Source: Candidatus Kuenenia stuttgartensis (GTDB lineage Bacteria > Planctomycetota > UBA11346). From it: a DNA stretch of 45,011 nucleotides. Positions 37,925-45,011 of this stretch are shown piece by piece. Within the stretch, counting starts at the first letter, position 1, and each line of letters starts with the position of its first letter. The position numbers and the translations under genes were made by a program. Below the pieces are notes generated by a model. That model was not told the origin of the DNA. It saw nothing but the letters and a program-made list of their open reading frames with translations, and made no database searches. The stretch covers positions 1-45,011 of the forward strand of contig CAMCMZ010000029.1 of the NCBI GenBank assembly GCA_945876185.1. The letters are read 5' to 3'.

Positions 37925-39820
37925 ATGACGACCTCAGACCCGTGCGAATCCGCTGACGCCCTTTCCCTGGCTGATATCGCCGCACGCATCGGTGGCGAGA
38001 GCGAACTGATCGAGGCCGCGCGTCAGGCGAAGCGCCGGCGCGACAACGTGCTGGGGTTGCTGCTGCGCGACCTGACCCGCGAGGAGATCGCGGTGATGGA
38101 GGACCGCGGCTGCCGCTCGGACGACTGGAAGGCGGTGCAGGTCGCGCAGGATTTCGACTGCTTCCGCGTGCGGCGGGCGCACCTGAAGGGACGCTGCGTG
38201 CTCGGCCGCTTCCAGGGCGAGGTCGAGGTCGTGCCTGGCATCAAATTGTCGACCGGGATCTACGACTGCACCCTGATCGACTGTCAGGTCGGCAACGACA
38301 GTCTCGTTCAGGACGTGCGTTTCGCCGCCAATCTGGTGGTCGACCGCGAGGCGGTGCTGTTCGATGTCGGTTCGATCACCTGCTCGGGCACGGCGGTGTT
38401 CGGTACCGGCCAGAGTCTGCCGATCGCCTGCGAGGTCGGCGGCCGTGAGGTACCGCTGTGGGCTGAAATCACCGTCGAGGCCGGCGCCGAGATCGCCCGC
38501 AATCGCGCGGATGTGGCTGGCCAGGCGGCGGTGCGCGCGGCGGTGAAAGCCTATGTCGCGGCGCTCACCAGCCCCGTGGCCTGGCTGCGCCGGCGCGCCC
38601 GGGTCAGCCACATCGACCGCCTGCACGATGTCTACATCGGTGCCGGAGCGCGCATCGACCATGCGCTCGAACTCGTCAACGTCACGGTTCTATCGTCGCC
38701 AGAGGAACCGGTGCAGATCGATGGCGGAGCCTCGATCCGCGATGCGATCCTCCAGTGGGGTGTCAGCGTCGGCGGTGGCGGCATCGTGCGCCGCACCGCG
38801 CTCCTGGAACACAGCGGCGTCGACGAGCACGCCGTGGTCGAGACCAGCATCATCGGGCCCAACACGCATCTGGCGAAGGGCGAGGTCACCGCGACGTTGC
38901 TCGGCCCGTTCGTCGGATTCCATCACCAATCCATGCTGATCGCCGCGTTCTGGCCCGAGGGCAAGGGCAACGTCGCGCACGGCGCGATGGTGGGATCGAA
39001 CCACACCGGCCGTGCCCCAGACCAGGAAGTCTGGCCCGGTGAGGGCGCGTTCTTCGGTCTCGGCTGCGCCATCCGTTTCCCCGCCGATTACAGCCAGGCG
39101 CCCTACACCGTGATCTCGATGGGCGTCACCACGCTGCCGCAGAAGGTGACCTTTCCGTTCAGCCTCATCACCGTGCCGGTCGAAACGCTCGGCAACGACG
39201 CCCAGGTGCCGCGCGCCCTCAACGAGATCGTCCCGGCCTGGGGCCTGTTCGCCAACGCCTACGGACTCGTGCGCAATGAGCTCAAGTTCGCCAGCCGCGA
39301 CAAGGCCAAGCGCAACCACATCGAGTACAAGGTGCTGCGTCCGGGGATCATGCGTCTGGTGAAGGCGGCGAGGGATCGCCTAGCGGCAGTGCGCGTGGTC
39401 AAACCGGTGTACCTGGAAAGCGATATCGAAGGCCTCGGCCGCAACTTCCTGCGTGAAGAGAATCGCCTCCAGGCGATCCAGGTCTACGATCTCGCCCTCA
39501 CCCGATACGCCCTGCGCCTGCTCCTGGGCGAGGTCGAAGGCCGCCTGACCATCGCCGGTTCGGCCGAGATCGCGCATGAGCTGGCCGATGCGCTGCTGCC
39601 CGGCCTGGATCTGCGAGCGCGCCTGCTGCGCCTGGTCGAGATCGAACGCGGCAATGCACAACTGGTCCAGGACAGCAAGTCCAAAGACGACGAGCGCGGG
39701 GCGCGGATCATCCCCGGCTATGCCGATGCCCACGTCGGCGCTGCCGCCGACCCGGTGGTCAAGAGCGCCTGGGAGCGTGTCCGCACGACCGAGCAGCGCG
39801 TCGCGGCGGTGCTTGGGTAG
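37925..39820 (+). CDS. DUF4954-like left-handed beta-helix protein
   Basis: This 631-residue cytoplasmic protein resembles the DUF4954 family. A helical start is followed by a long region with the hexapeptide-like periodicity of left-handed beta-helix acyltransferases (about 90-400), for example VKLS-type turns in IKLSTGIYDCTLIDCQVGNDSLVQDV. Later come NHTGRAPDQEVWPGEGAFFGLG and LPQKVTFPFSLITVPVE. The last 200 residues are helical (RLVKAARDRLAAVRVV...). Its function is not known to me; sugar-nucleotide-related roles are often guessed from the fold. The ATG at 37925 is preferred, with 37865 possible. The stop is 13 bases from a convergent gene. Confidence 0.65.
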   Translation: MTTSDPCESADALSLADIAARIGGESELIEAARQAKRRRDNVLGLLLRDLTREEIAVMEDRGCRSDDWKAVQVAQDFDCFRVRRAHLKGRCVLGRFQGEVEVVPGIKLSTGIYDCTLIDCQVGNDSLVQDVRFAANLVVDREAVLFDVGSITCSGTAVFGTGQSLPIACEVGGREVPLWAEITVEAGAEIARNRADVAGQAAVRAAVKAYVAALTSPVAWLRRRARVSHIDRLHDVYIGAGARIDHALELVNVTVLSSPEEPVQIDGGASIRDAILQWGVSVGGGGIVRRTALLEHSGVDEHAVVETSIIGPNTHLAKGEVTATLLGPFVGFHHQSMLIAAFWPEGKGNVAHGAMVGSNHTGRAPDQEVWPGEGAFFGLGCAIRFPADYSQAPYTVISMGVTTLPQKVTFPFSLITVPVETLGNDAQVPRALNEIVPAWGLFANAYGLVRNELKFASRDKAKRNHIEYKVLRPGIMRLVKAARDRLAAVRVVKPVYLESDIEGLGRNFLREENRLQAIQVYDLALTRYALRLLLGEVEGRLTIAGSAEIAHELADALLPGLDLRARLLRLVEIERGNAQLVQDSKSKDDERGARIIPGYADAHVGAAADPVVKSAWERVRTTEQRVAAVLG

Positions 39821-39833
39821 CGGATTTCAGACC

Positions 39834-40085
39834 TCAGCCTTCGGTGCGGTAGCGGACGAACACCACGTGGTCCATCTCGCTGCCGGGTTCGTTCTCGTCG
39901 TTGACGTAATCGCGTTCGATCGCCCGCAATTCGACGGTGTCGACCCGTTCCGGTGGAATCTCACTGAGCGTCCGGTTGGCCAGGGTTTCGAGCTGCTCAA
40001 AGCTGTTCGCCGCCTCTTCGAGGAGCGAGATGATGCGGATCTGGATGCGGGGGGCTGCCATGTGGCTGGGCATGGTCCCGTCCAT
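39834..40085 (-). CDS. Small protein of unknown function
   Basis: This 83-residue acidic protein has a helix (ISLLEEAANSFEQLETLANRT) between two probable strands (RIQIRII; MDHVVFVRYRTE). Its amino-acid balance looks like a real protein and is better than the overlapping frames, which are Ser/Arg/Pro-rich. ATG codons are at 40085, 40073 and 40061; the start is undecided and no clear ribosome site is seen. It lies 64 bases downstream of the second pilT on the same strand and ends 13 bases from the convergent DUF4954-like gene. I do not recognise the family. Confidence 0.5.
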   Translation of the reverse strand: MDGTMPSHMAAPRIQIRIISLLEEAANSFEQLETLANRTLSEIPPERVDTVELRAIERDYVNDENEPGSEMDHVVFVRYRTEG

Positions 40086-40149
40086 CTAGAGGAGCGCAAG
40101 CTGGCCAGGTTGGTAACCCGGTCTTGGCAACCATCGTGCCCCGTGGCAG

Positions 40150-41484
40150 TCAGGTTCCTGGCCGCTTCCAGGTCGGCTGATTCTGAGCCGGGATGGCGGC
40201 GGGGATGGCTGCTCCAGCCTGGGGTGCCGTACTGCGGGCTGGAGCGCCTTTGATCTCGGGATCGCTGCGTTTGGCTTCGGCTTCACTGCGCTTAGATTCC
40301 GCCTCGGCGCGCGCTTTGGCCTTGGCGTCGGCCTCGATCTTGGCCTTGGCCTCGGCTTCGGCTTTGGCCTTGGCCTCGGCCTCGTGGTGCGCGGCAACCT
40401 CCATCATGCGTTCGATGTCGTGGCCGAGTCCCTTCAGCTTCTTGGACATGTCCTCCTTGTCCAAGCTGCGGTCATAGGCTTCCATCGGTTCGACGATGGC
40501 ATCCTTGACCAACCGCTCCAAGGCGTCGTTGAGCAGCTGCATGCCGTAGCGCGCGCCGGTCTGCATCGCGGAGGGGATCTGGAAGGTTTTGCCCTCGCGG
40601 ATCAGGGCTGAGATGCCGGCAGTGACATAAAGGATTTCCAAGGCGGCGACGCGGCCGCCGGATTTGCGCTTGAGCAGGTTCTGCGCCACGACGCCGCGCA
40701 GGCTGCCGGCGAGCATCAGGCGGATCTGCTCCTGTTCGTTGGCCGGGAACTGGTTGATGACGCGATCGACGGTGCTGGATGCGGTCGAGGTGTGCAAGGT
40801 GCCGAACACCAAGTGGCCGGTCTCGGCGGTCTCGATCGCCAGGCGGGTGGTCTCGAGGTCGCGCATTTCGCCCACCAGCACGATGTCCGGATCTTCGCGC
40901 AGGGCGGCGCGCAGGGCGGCCCCGAACGATTTGGTATGGGCGTGGATCTCACGCTGGTTGATCAGGCATTTCTTGGCCGGATGCACGAACTCGATGGGAT
41001 CTTCCATCGTGATGATGTGCTCGCGGCGGTTGGTGTTGAGAAAATCGATGAGCGCAGCCAGGGTGGTCGACTTGCCTGAGCCGGTCGGACCGGTGACCAG
41101 GATCAGGCCCTTCTTGAACTCGGTCAGGCGTAGCACCGCCGGCGGCAGGCCGAGCTGTTCGACCGACAGGATCTTGTCCGGAATGCGGCGGAAGACCGCG
41201 CCGATGCCGTAGCGGTCGCGGAAGTAGTTGCAGCGGAAACGGCCCACGCCGTCAAGGGCGTAGGCGAAGTCGGTGTCGTTGGTCTCGTCGAATTGCAGCT
41301 TGTTGCGCTCGGGCAGCAATTCGGTGAGGACTTGGGTGAGCTGTTCCGCCGACAACTTCGGCGCGCCGCTGAGCGGCACCATGTCGCCGGACTCGCGGAT
41401 CATCGGCTGGTGGTCCGAGGTCAGGTGGAGGTCGGAAGCCTTCTTCTCGGCCATCATGCGGAAGAGGTTGTCGATCCAGGCCAT
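40150..41484 (-). CDS. PilT/PilU-type ATPase with charged Ala/Lys/Glu tail
   Basis: This 444-residue second retraction-type ATPase has Walker A VTGPTGSGKST at Lys138 (same position as in the first pilT), Asp box TMEDPIEF, Walker B DIVLVGEMRD, His box GHLVFGTLHT and ISALIREGKT. It ends in a roughly 70-residue extension rich in EAKAKAEAEAK-like repeats and then a Pro/Ala tail, absent from the first PilT. The start at 41484 (MAWIDNLF) has GGAG upstream. PilU paralogs assist PilT in other bacteria; the same role is a guess here. It is not next to other pil genes: rph lies upstream. Confidence 0.88.
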   Translation of the reverse strand: MAWIDNLFRMMAEKKASDLHLTSDHQPMIRESGDMVPLSGAPKLSAEQLTQVLTELLPERNKLQFDETNDTDFAYALDGVGRFRCNYFRDRYGIGAVFRRIPDKILSVEQLGLPPAVLRLTEFKKGLILVTGPTGSGKSTTLAALIDFLNTNRREHIITMEDPIEFVHPAKKCLINQREIHAHTKSFGAALRAALREDPDIVLVGEMRDLETTRLAIETAETGHLVFGTLHTSTASSTVDRVINQFPANEQEQIRLMLAGSLRGVVAQNLLKRKSGGRVAALEILYVTAGISALIREGKTFQIPSAMQTGARYGMQLLNDALERLVKDAIVEPMEAYDRSLDKEDMSKKLKGLGHDIERMMEVAAHHEAEAKAKAEAEAKAKIEADAKAKARAEAESKRSEAEAKRSDPEIKGAPARSTAPQAGAAIPAAIPAQNQPTWKRPGT

Positions 41485-41657
41485 GGTGAATGCTCCGTGG
41501 GTGCGGTGCCGGCCGACTAGCACGGCGCAACGCGTGGCGTGCGGCTGTCGTCCGGCCCGGGGAGTATGCTCCGCATGGAGCGGCTCCGCCAGCACCCGGC
41601 GTCATCAACCTTTTGCTGACCAGGGGCAGATCAGAGGTCGCGTCAGACCGGGTTCCA

Positions 41658-42365
41658 TCAGACCGGAGCGGCGAGGGCGGCCAGTTGCGCCGTGTAGATG
41701 GCGATGATGCCATCGCGCGCGCCCGCGAGCATGCCGTCGAGTGCTGCGCGGTCGAAAACGCCGTGTTCGCCGGTGCCCTGGACTTCGATGAATGCGGGTT
41801 CACCGCCCGCCACCGGACGGCGCATCACCACGTTCATGTCGACCTCGGCCCGGCTGTCGTTGGCGTAATCGAGATCGACCACCAGTTTGCCATCGACCAC
41901 CCCGACGCTGATCGCGGCGACCTGGCCCAGCAGATAATGCTCCGGCCCGCTCTTGCCCTGCTGTTTGGCCAGGTGTGTGAGCGCATCCATGAGCGCGACC
42001 CAGGCGCCCGAGATCGACGCAGTGCGCGTGCCGCCATCGGCCTGGATCACATCACAGTCGATCGCCAGGGTGACCTCGCCCAGCTTGTCCAGGTCGACCG
42101 CCGCGCGCAGGGCGCGGCCGATCAGGCGTTGGATCTCGACGCTGCGGCCGTCCTGCTTCGCGCCGTCGCGGCGTTTACGGGGCGAGGTCGAGCCGGGCAG
42201 CATGGAATACTCAGCGGTCAGCCAGCCGCCGCCGCTCCCTCGGCGAAACGGGGGAATGTCCTTCTCGATCGAGACGGTGCACAGCACGCGGGTCGCCCCG
42301 AACGAGACCAGGCAGGAGCCGGCCGGATGTTTGATGTAGTTGCGTTGAAAGGAGACGGGGCGCAT
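41658..42365 (-). CDS. rph: Ribonuclease PH
   Basis: RNase PH is a phosphorolytic 3'-5' exoribonuclease that trims tRNA ends. The 235-residue protein has KHPAGSCLVSFGATRVLCTVS, GGGWLTAEYSMLPGST, RLIGRALRAAVDL and DCDVIQADGGTRTASISGA, all family blocks. It begins at MRPVSFQRNYIKHP and lacks the usual short leader with the RxDGR motif; an in-frame TGA lies just before the ATG at 42365, so no extension is possible without a sequence error. It is separated from argF by about 100 bases. Confidence 0.9.
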   Translation of the reverse strand: MRPVSFQRNYIKHPAGSCLVSFGATRVLCTVSIEKDIPPFRRGSGGGWLTAEYSMLPGSTSPRKRRDGAKQDGRSVEIQRLIGRALRAAVDLDKLGEVTLAIDCDVIQADGGTRTASISGAWVALMDALTHLAKQQGKSGPEHYLLGQVAAISVGVVDGKLVVDLDYANDSRAEVDMNVVMRRPVAGGEPAFIEVQGTGEHGVFDRAALDGMLAGARDGIIAIYTAQLAALAAPV

Positions 42366-42406
42366 GGTTTCTCACAATTGCTTGGGATGACGACGGGATG
42401 AACTCA

Positions 42407-42422
42407 GGCAGCGAGGGCTGCC
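42407..42422. other. Short GC hairpin between argF and rph
   Basis: GGCAGC and GCTGCC form a six-base stem around GAGG. There is no T-run after it on either strand, so it is not a convincing terminator. It may be a processing or pause site in an argB-argF-rph transcript. Confidence 0.3.
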
Positions 42423-42466
42423 GGTGGACGGCTGAATTAATGGATATCGACGAGGGTAGCTCCGGT

Positions 42467-43414
42467 TCAGACGCCGCGCGCGGCCGCGATGACCCGTTCG
42501 GGTTCGCTGCCCATGAGCAGCCGCAGCACGGCCTTTTGCGCGTGCAGACGGTTCTCGGCCTGATCGAAGACCACCGACTGCGAGCATTCCATCGCACCGT
42601 GGGTGATCTCTTCGCCGCGGTGCGCGGGCAGGCAGTGCATTACCTTCGCCGACGCATCAGCGAGCGCTACCAGCGCCTCGTTGATCTGGTAGCCCTGGAA
42701 CGCGGCGAGTCGCGCCGCGCGCTCGGCCTCCTGGCCCATGCTGGTCCACACGTCGGTGTACAGCACATGGGCGCCTTTCACGGCGGCGCGCGGATCGTGG
42801 ATCTGCTCCACCGCCTTGCCCCAGGCAGGGCCGAACGAGCGGATGTCCTCGGCGGTGAAGGCGTAGGCCTGCGGACAGGCGACCACCAGGGTCGAGCCGG
42901 CGAGCATGCAGGCCTGGGCGAGACTGCGGCAGACGTTGTTGGCGTCGCCGATGTAGACCACCCGCAGCCCGTCGATGCGGCCAAACTGTTCTTTGATGGT
43001 GAGGAAGTCGCCGATCGCCTGGCAGGGATGAGAATAGTCGGATAGGCCGTTCACCACCGGGATGCCGGAGTGCTGTGCTAAACCCTCGACGGTCTCGTGC
43101 TTGAAGACGCGGGCCATGATGCCGTGGACCATGCGGCCGAACACCCGCGCCACGTCCTCGATGGTCTCGCGCACGCCGATGCCGAGTTCCTCGCCACGGA
43201 TGTACATGGCCGAACCACCGAGTTCGGTCGCCGCCAGCTCGAACGAGACGCGGGTGCGCAGCGACGGCTTCTCGAACACCATGGCCAGGGTCTTGCCGCC
43301 AAGCGCATGCTCTGGCGTGCCGGAATTCCTGCGCTTCTTCAGGTATCCCGCGACGGCGAGCAGATCATGGAATTCCGCCGGCGACAAGTCGGCGATGTTG
43401 AGGAGGTGGCGCAT
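42467..43414 (-). CDS. argF: Ornithine carbamoyltransferase
   Basis: OTC makes citrulline from ornithine and carbamoyl phosphate. The 315-residue protein has the carbamoyl-phosphate site FEKPSLRTRVSFE (Ser51-Arg55; family STRT, here SLRT), HPCQAIGDFLTI, the ornithine-side block YIGDANNVCRSL and the C-terminal MHCLPAHRGEEI. It starts six bases after argB, so the two form an arginine operon. The SLRTR variant occurs in a subset of bacterial OTCs and in acetylated-ornithine relatives; ornithine is still the likely substrate. Confidence 0.92.
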   Translation of the reverse strand: MRHLLNIADLSPAEFHDLLAVAGYLKKRRNSGTPEHALGGKTLAMVFEKPSLRTRVSFELAATELGGSAMYIRGEELGIGVRETIEDVARVFGRMVHGIMARVFKHETVEGLAQHSGIPVVNGLSDYSHPCQAIGDFLTIKEQFGRIDGLRVVYIGDANNVCRSLAQACMLAGSTLVVACPQAYAFTAEDIRSFGPAWGKAVEQIHDPRAAVKGAHVLYTDVWTSMGQEAERAARLAAFQGYQINEALVALADASAKVMHCLPAHRGEEITHGAMECSQSVVFDQAENRLHAQKAVLRLLMGSEPERVIAAARGV

Positions 43415-43420
43415 GGGGTT

Positions 43421-44299
43421 TCAGGCCTGCCCGTTGGTGGGCGGCGGGTCCAGTTTCAGTTCGGTGCCGATGCCTTCGGCGGTGAAAATTTCCAGGAGCA
43501 GCGCGTGCGACGCCGACGCATCAACGATGTGGATCTTGCGCACACCGTGCTCCAGCGCACTGATGCAGCTTTCGACCTTGGGGATCATCCCGCCCTGGAT
43601 GACCTTGCGCGCGATGAGGTCGCGCACCTGGCTCACGGTCAGGCTCGACATCAGGGTTGAACGGTCCTTGGGATCGGTCATCACGCCTGGCACGTTGCTG
43701 CAAAACATCAGTTTTTCGGCAGACAGGGCGGTGGCGACGGCGAGCGCGATGTCGTCGGCGTTGGTGTTCATCGCGCGACCTTCAACGTCGACCGACAGCG
43801 GCGGAACGACCGGGATGAGGCCGCGCGACAGATAACGGGTCAACCGTTCGCGATCGACACGGGTCGGATTGCCGACCAGGCCGAGGGCGGGATCCATGAT
43901 CTCGCCGTCGACGATGCGATGGCGTGGCGGGCACATGCCGATCGCCGCGCCGCCAAGGGCGAAGATGCGGTCGACGATATGGGCGTTCAAGCGTTCGACC
44001 TCGCGCGTCACGATAGCCATTGCGGGTGCGTCGGTGACTCGGCGGCCTTGATGGAAGACGGGGGTGAGCCCGGCTTGCTCCATCGCCCGCGAAATCGACT
44101 TGCCGCCGCCATGCACCAGCACCGGACGGACGCGGACCTGCTCCAGGAAGACCAGATCGGTGAGCAGCGAATCCAGGATCTCCGGATTCTCAATCGGCTC
44201 ACCGCCCAGCTTCACCACCACCACCTGGTTGTGAAAACGCTTCAGGAACGGCAGCGCCTCAATGAGCACGCCCGCCTTGTGGGTCGCCTGGTCGATCAC
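43421..44299 (-). CDS. argB: Acetylglutamate kinase
   Basis: ArgB phosphorylates N-acetylglutamate in arginine synthesis. The 292-residue protein belongs to the amino-acid kinase family: VVVKLGGEPI near the N-terminus, VLVHGGGKSISRAM (glycine-rich loop), GRRVTDAPAMAIV (conserved RxT), NTNADDIALAVATAL and KVIQGGMIPKVESCISAL. The extended N-terminal helix (about 20 residues before KLGGE) is the type seen in hexameric, arginine-inhibited enzymes, which suggests feedback control; this is inference. It is divergent from the rRNA operon. Confidence 0.94.
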   Translation of the reverse strand: MIDQATHKAGVLIEALPFLKRFHNQVVVVKLGGEPIENPEILDSLLTDLVFLEQVRVRPVLVHGGGKSISRAMEQAGLTPVFHQGRRVTDAPAMAIVTREVERLNAHIVDRIFALGGAAIGMCPPRHRIVDGEIMDPALGLVGNPTRVDRERLTRYLSRGLIPVVPPLSVDVEGRAMNTNADDIALAVATALSAEKLMFCSNVPGVMTDPKDRSTLMSSLTVSQVRDLIARKVIQGGMIPKVESCISALEHGVRKIHIVDASASHALLLEIFTAEGIGTELKLDPPPTNGQA

Positions 44300-44570
44300 G
44301 GTTTACGTTCTCCTGTCCGCCTGGAAATGGCGGCTGAATCAAGCAAAGGGGCGACCATACCCGGAGATCGCGTTTGTCGAGAGGGGGCCGGCCACATGGG
44401 CGGTGTAACAGGATTGCCACAGGAGGACCTTTCTCAGGATTGCAGCTGATATCAGCGCTTCATCGGTGCTTCGCCAGGCCGTTGTACCGGCTTCGTCCCG
44501 AACGGCGCCACCGAACCACTCATCCGGCCGGCCGGAGCAGCTGCAGTCGGAGTCGTTAACGGGGTAGATC
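44300..44570. other. Intergenic region between argB and the rRNA promoter
   Basis: No gene is evident. The first part should hold the argB promoter (minus strand). Short frames here are unconvincing. It forms the left half of the 622-bp gap before the 16S gene. Confidence 0.4.
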
Positions 44571-44640
44571 ATCTAAAAACACATAATAATATTAATATTG
44601 AAAGAAGGCTGTTGACTCTCGCGACCTGTTCACCATATTG
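44571..44640 (+). promoter_or_regulatory. Probable rRNA promoter with AT-rich UP element
   Basis: A strongly AT-rich tract (44572-44605, with ATAATAATATTAATATTG) is followed by TTGACT at 44612-44617. Sixteen bases later comes CATATT (44634-44639, four of six to TATAAT). This is the layout of a strong rRNA promoter: UP element, -35, -10. The start of transcription would be near 44646, giving a leader of about 275 bases. Confidence 0.6.
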
Positions 44641-44683
44641 CGCCTCCCCAGCGAGGAAGGGTGTCCTGAAAAGGCCTCTGAGA

Positions 44684-44716
44684 CGCGCGGGACCCAGGGA
44701 AAACCCTGGGTGCGCG
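44684..44716 (+). other. Stable hairpin in the rRNA leader
   Basis: ACCCAGGG and CCCTGGGT pair around an AAAA loop (44692-44711), and the stem is extended by CGCGC/GCGCG with a three-G bulge. Its position in the leader suggests a role in pre-rRNA folding or antitermination; there is no T-run, so it is not a terminator. Confidence 0.5.
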
Positions 44717-44865
44717 AATGGAATGGTTGACAAATCAAGATCCGTAGCAGGGGATGTCGCGCTGGCGCAAGCCGGCGAAGTCACCGGGATTCACCTGGTG
44801 GCGCAAAGTCCTGATCCTTCGGGGTCAGGTGTTCGATGGCCGCAAGGTCGTTGGATAGCAAAACA

Positions 44866-44901
44866 CCGGACGCGAGTCCGGAAGCCCGGACGCAAGTCCG
44901 G
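44866..44901 (+). repeat. Two tandem GNRA-tetraloop hairpins before 16S
   Basis: CCGGAC-GCGA-GTCCGG (44866-44881) and CCGGAC-GCAA-GTCCGG (44886-44901) are two six-base stems closed by GNRA tetraloops, repeated with a 20-base period. The second ends about 20 bases before the expected mature 16S 5' end. Confidence 0.75.
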
Positions 44902-44921
44902 ATAAGAGCAGAGCTCAAACT

Positions 44922-45011
44922 ATAATGAAGAGTTTGATCCTGGCTCAGAACGAACGCTGACGGCGGGGTTTAGGCATGCAAGTCGCGCGCGAAAGGGAAA
45001 CCGAGTAGAGC
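44922..45011 (+). rRNA. rrs: 16S ribosomal RNA, 5' end (runs off the window)
   Basis: The canonical 5' sequence AGAGTTTGATCCTGGCTCAG begins at 44929, and the mature start by alignment with E. coli numbering is near 44922. AACGAACGCTGACGGCGGGG and GGCATGCAAGTCG follow. Only about 90 bases are present. The G at the start of GGCATGCAAGTCG and the overall pattern look PVC-like, but the fragment is too short for firm placement. Confidence 0.95.

Noticed and set aside
44727-44760. TTGACA as a possible second rRNA promoter
   Set aside because: No acceptable -10 box follows at 16-18 bases.
44569-44905. Small frames on both strands in the rRNA leader
   Set aside because: They overlap the promoter and structured leader, and have no ribosome site or protein-like composition.

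Overview
The window is high-GC, gene-dense bacterial chromosome. It ends in the first ~90 bases of a 16S rRNA gene (positions 44922-45011), whose opening (AGAGTTTGATCCTGGCTCAG, then the GGCATGCAAGTCG block) is bacterial and looks most like the Planctomycetota/Verrucomicrobiota (PVC) side of the tree. The genes fit a diderm, type IV-piliated heterotroph with the MEP isoprenoid pathway and a probable bacillithiol-type thiol. The phylum is an inference from a very short rRNA fragment and general gene style; no closer placement is justified.

Layout. 1-4300: end of a membrane transporter, an SGNH-type acetylesterase and an alpha/beta hydrolase, separated by a palindromic repeat. 4311-8372 (minus): a tight housekeeping operon hisC > dxr > nadK > tmk > antibiotic-biosynthesis-monooxygenase-like gene. 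8628-10680 (plus): a PEGA-domain lipoprotein and bshA. 10681-11192: a 512-bp repeat-filled gap. 11193-13754 (minus): a large HEAT/DUF349 protein. 13880-17766 (minus): a type IV pilus assembly cluster pilN-pilO-pilP-like-pilQ, with an ECF-like sigma gene upstream. 18605-20424 (plus): a degenerate response regulator with a C-terminal zinc ribbon, overlapping a Xer-type recombinase. 20531-24824: glycogen phosphorylase, a MenH-like hydrolase and a formylglycine-generating-enzyme-fold protein. 24947-29407: pabA/trpG, scpB, a DUF4340 protein and ksgA, mostly with overlapping stops and starts. 29426-35319: a parvulin-like protein, then pilT, pilB and pilC. 35454-39820: gpmI, bioD and a DUF4954-like protein. 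39834-44299 (minus): a small unknown gene, a second pilT, rph, argF and argB. 44300-44921: rRNA promoter and leader.

How the parts fit: the pilus genes (inner-membrane alignment proteins and secretin in one block; motor ATPases and platform protein in another; a second retraction-type ATPase elsewhere) together make most of a type IV pilus machine, but pilM and the pilins are outside the window. The remaining genes are core metabolism and information processing.

The least ordinary content is non-coding. There are three kinds of dispersed repeat: (1) a ~100-200 bp double-palindrome element, found in every convergent gene gap long enough to hold it; (2) a ~100 bp MITE-like element whose two copies are each flanked by a different short direct repeat; (3) a long inverted repeat of CCCGGGGTT and CGTCCCTACGGGACG modules that forms the last codons and stop of the DUF349 gene. 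Two tandem GNRA-tetraloop hairpins also lie directly before the 16S gene. I found no CRISPR array, prophage, defence island or tRNA.
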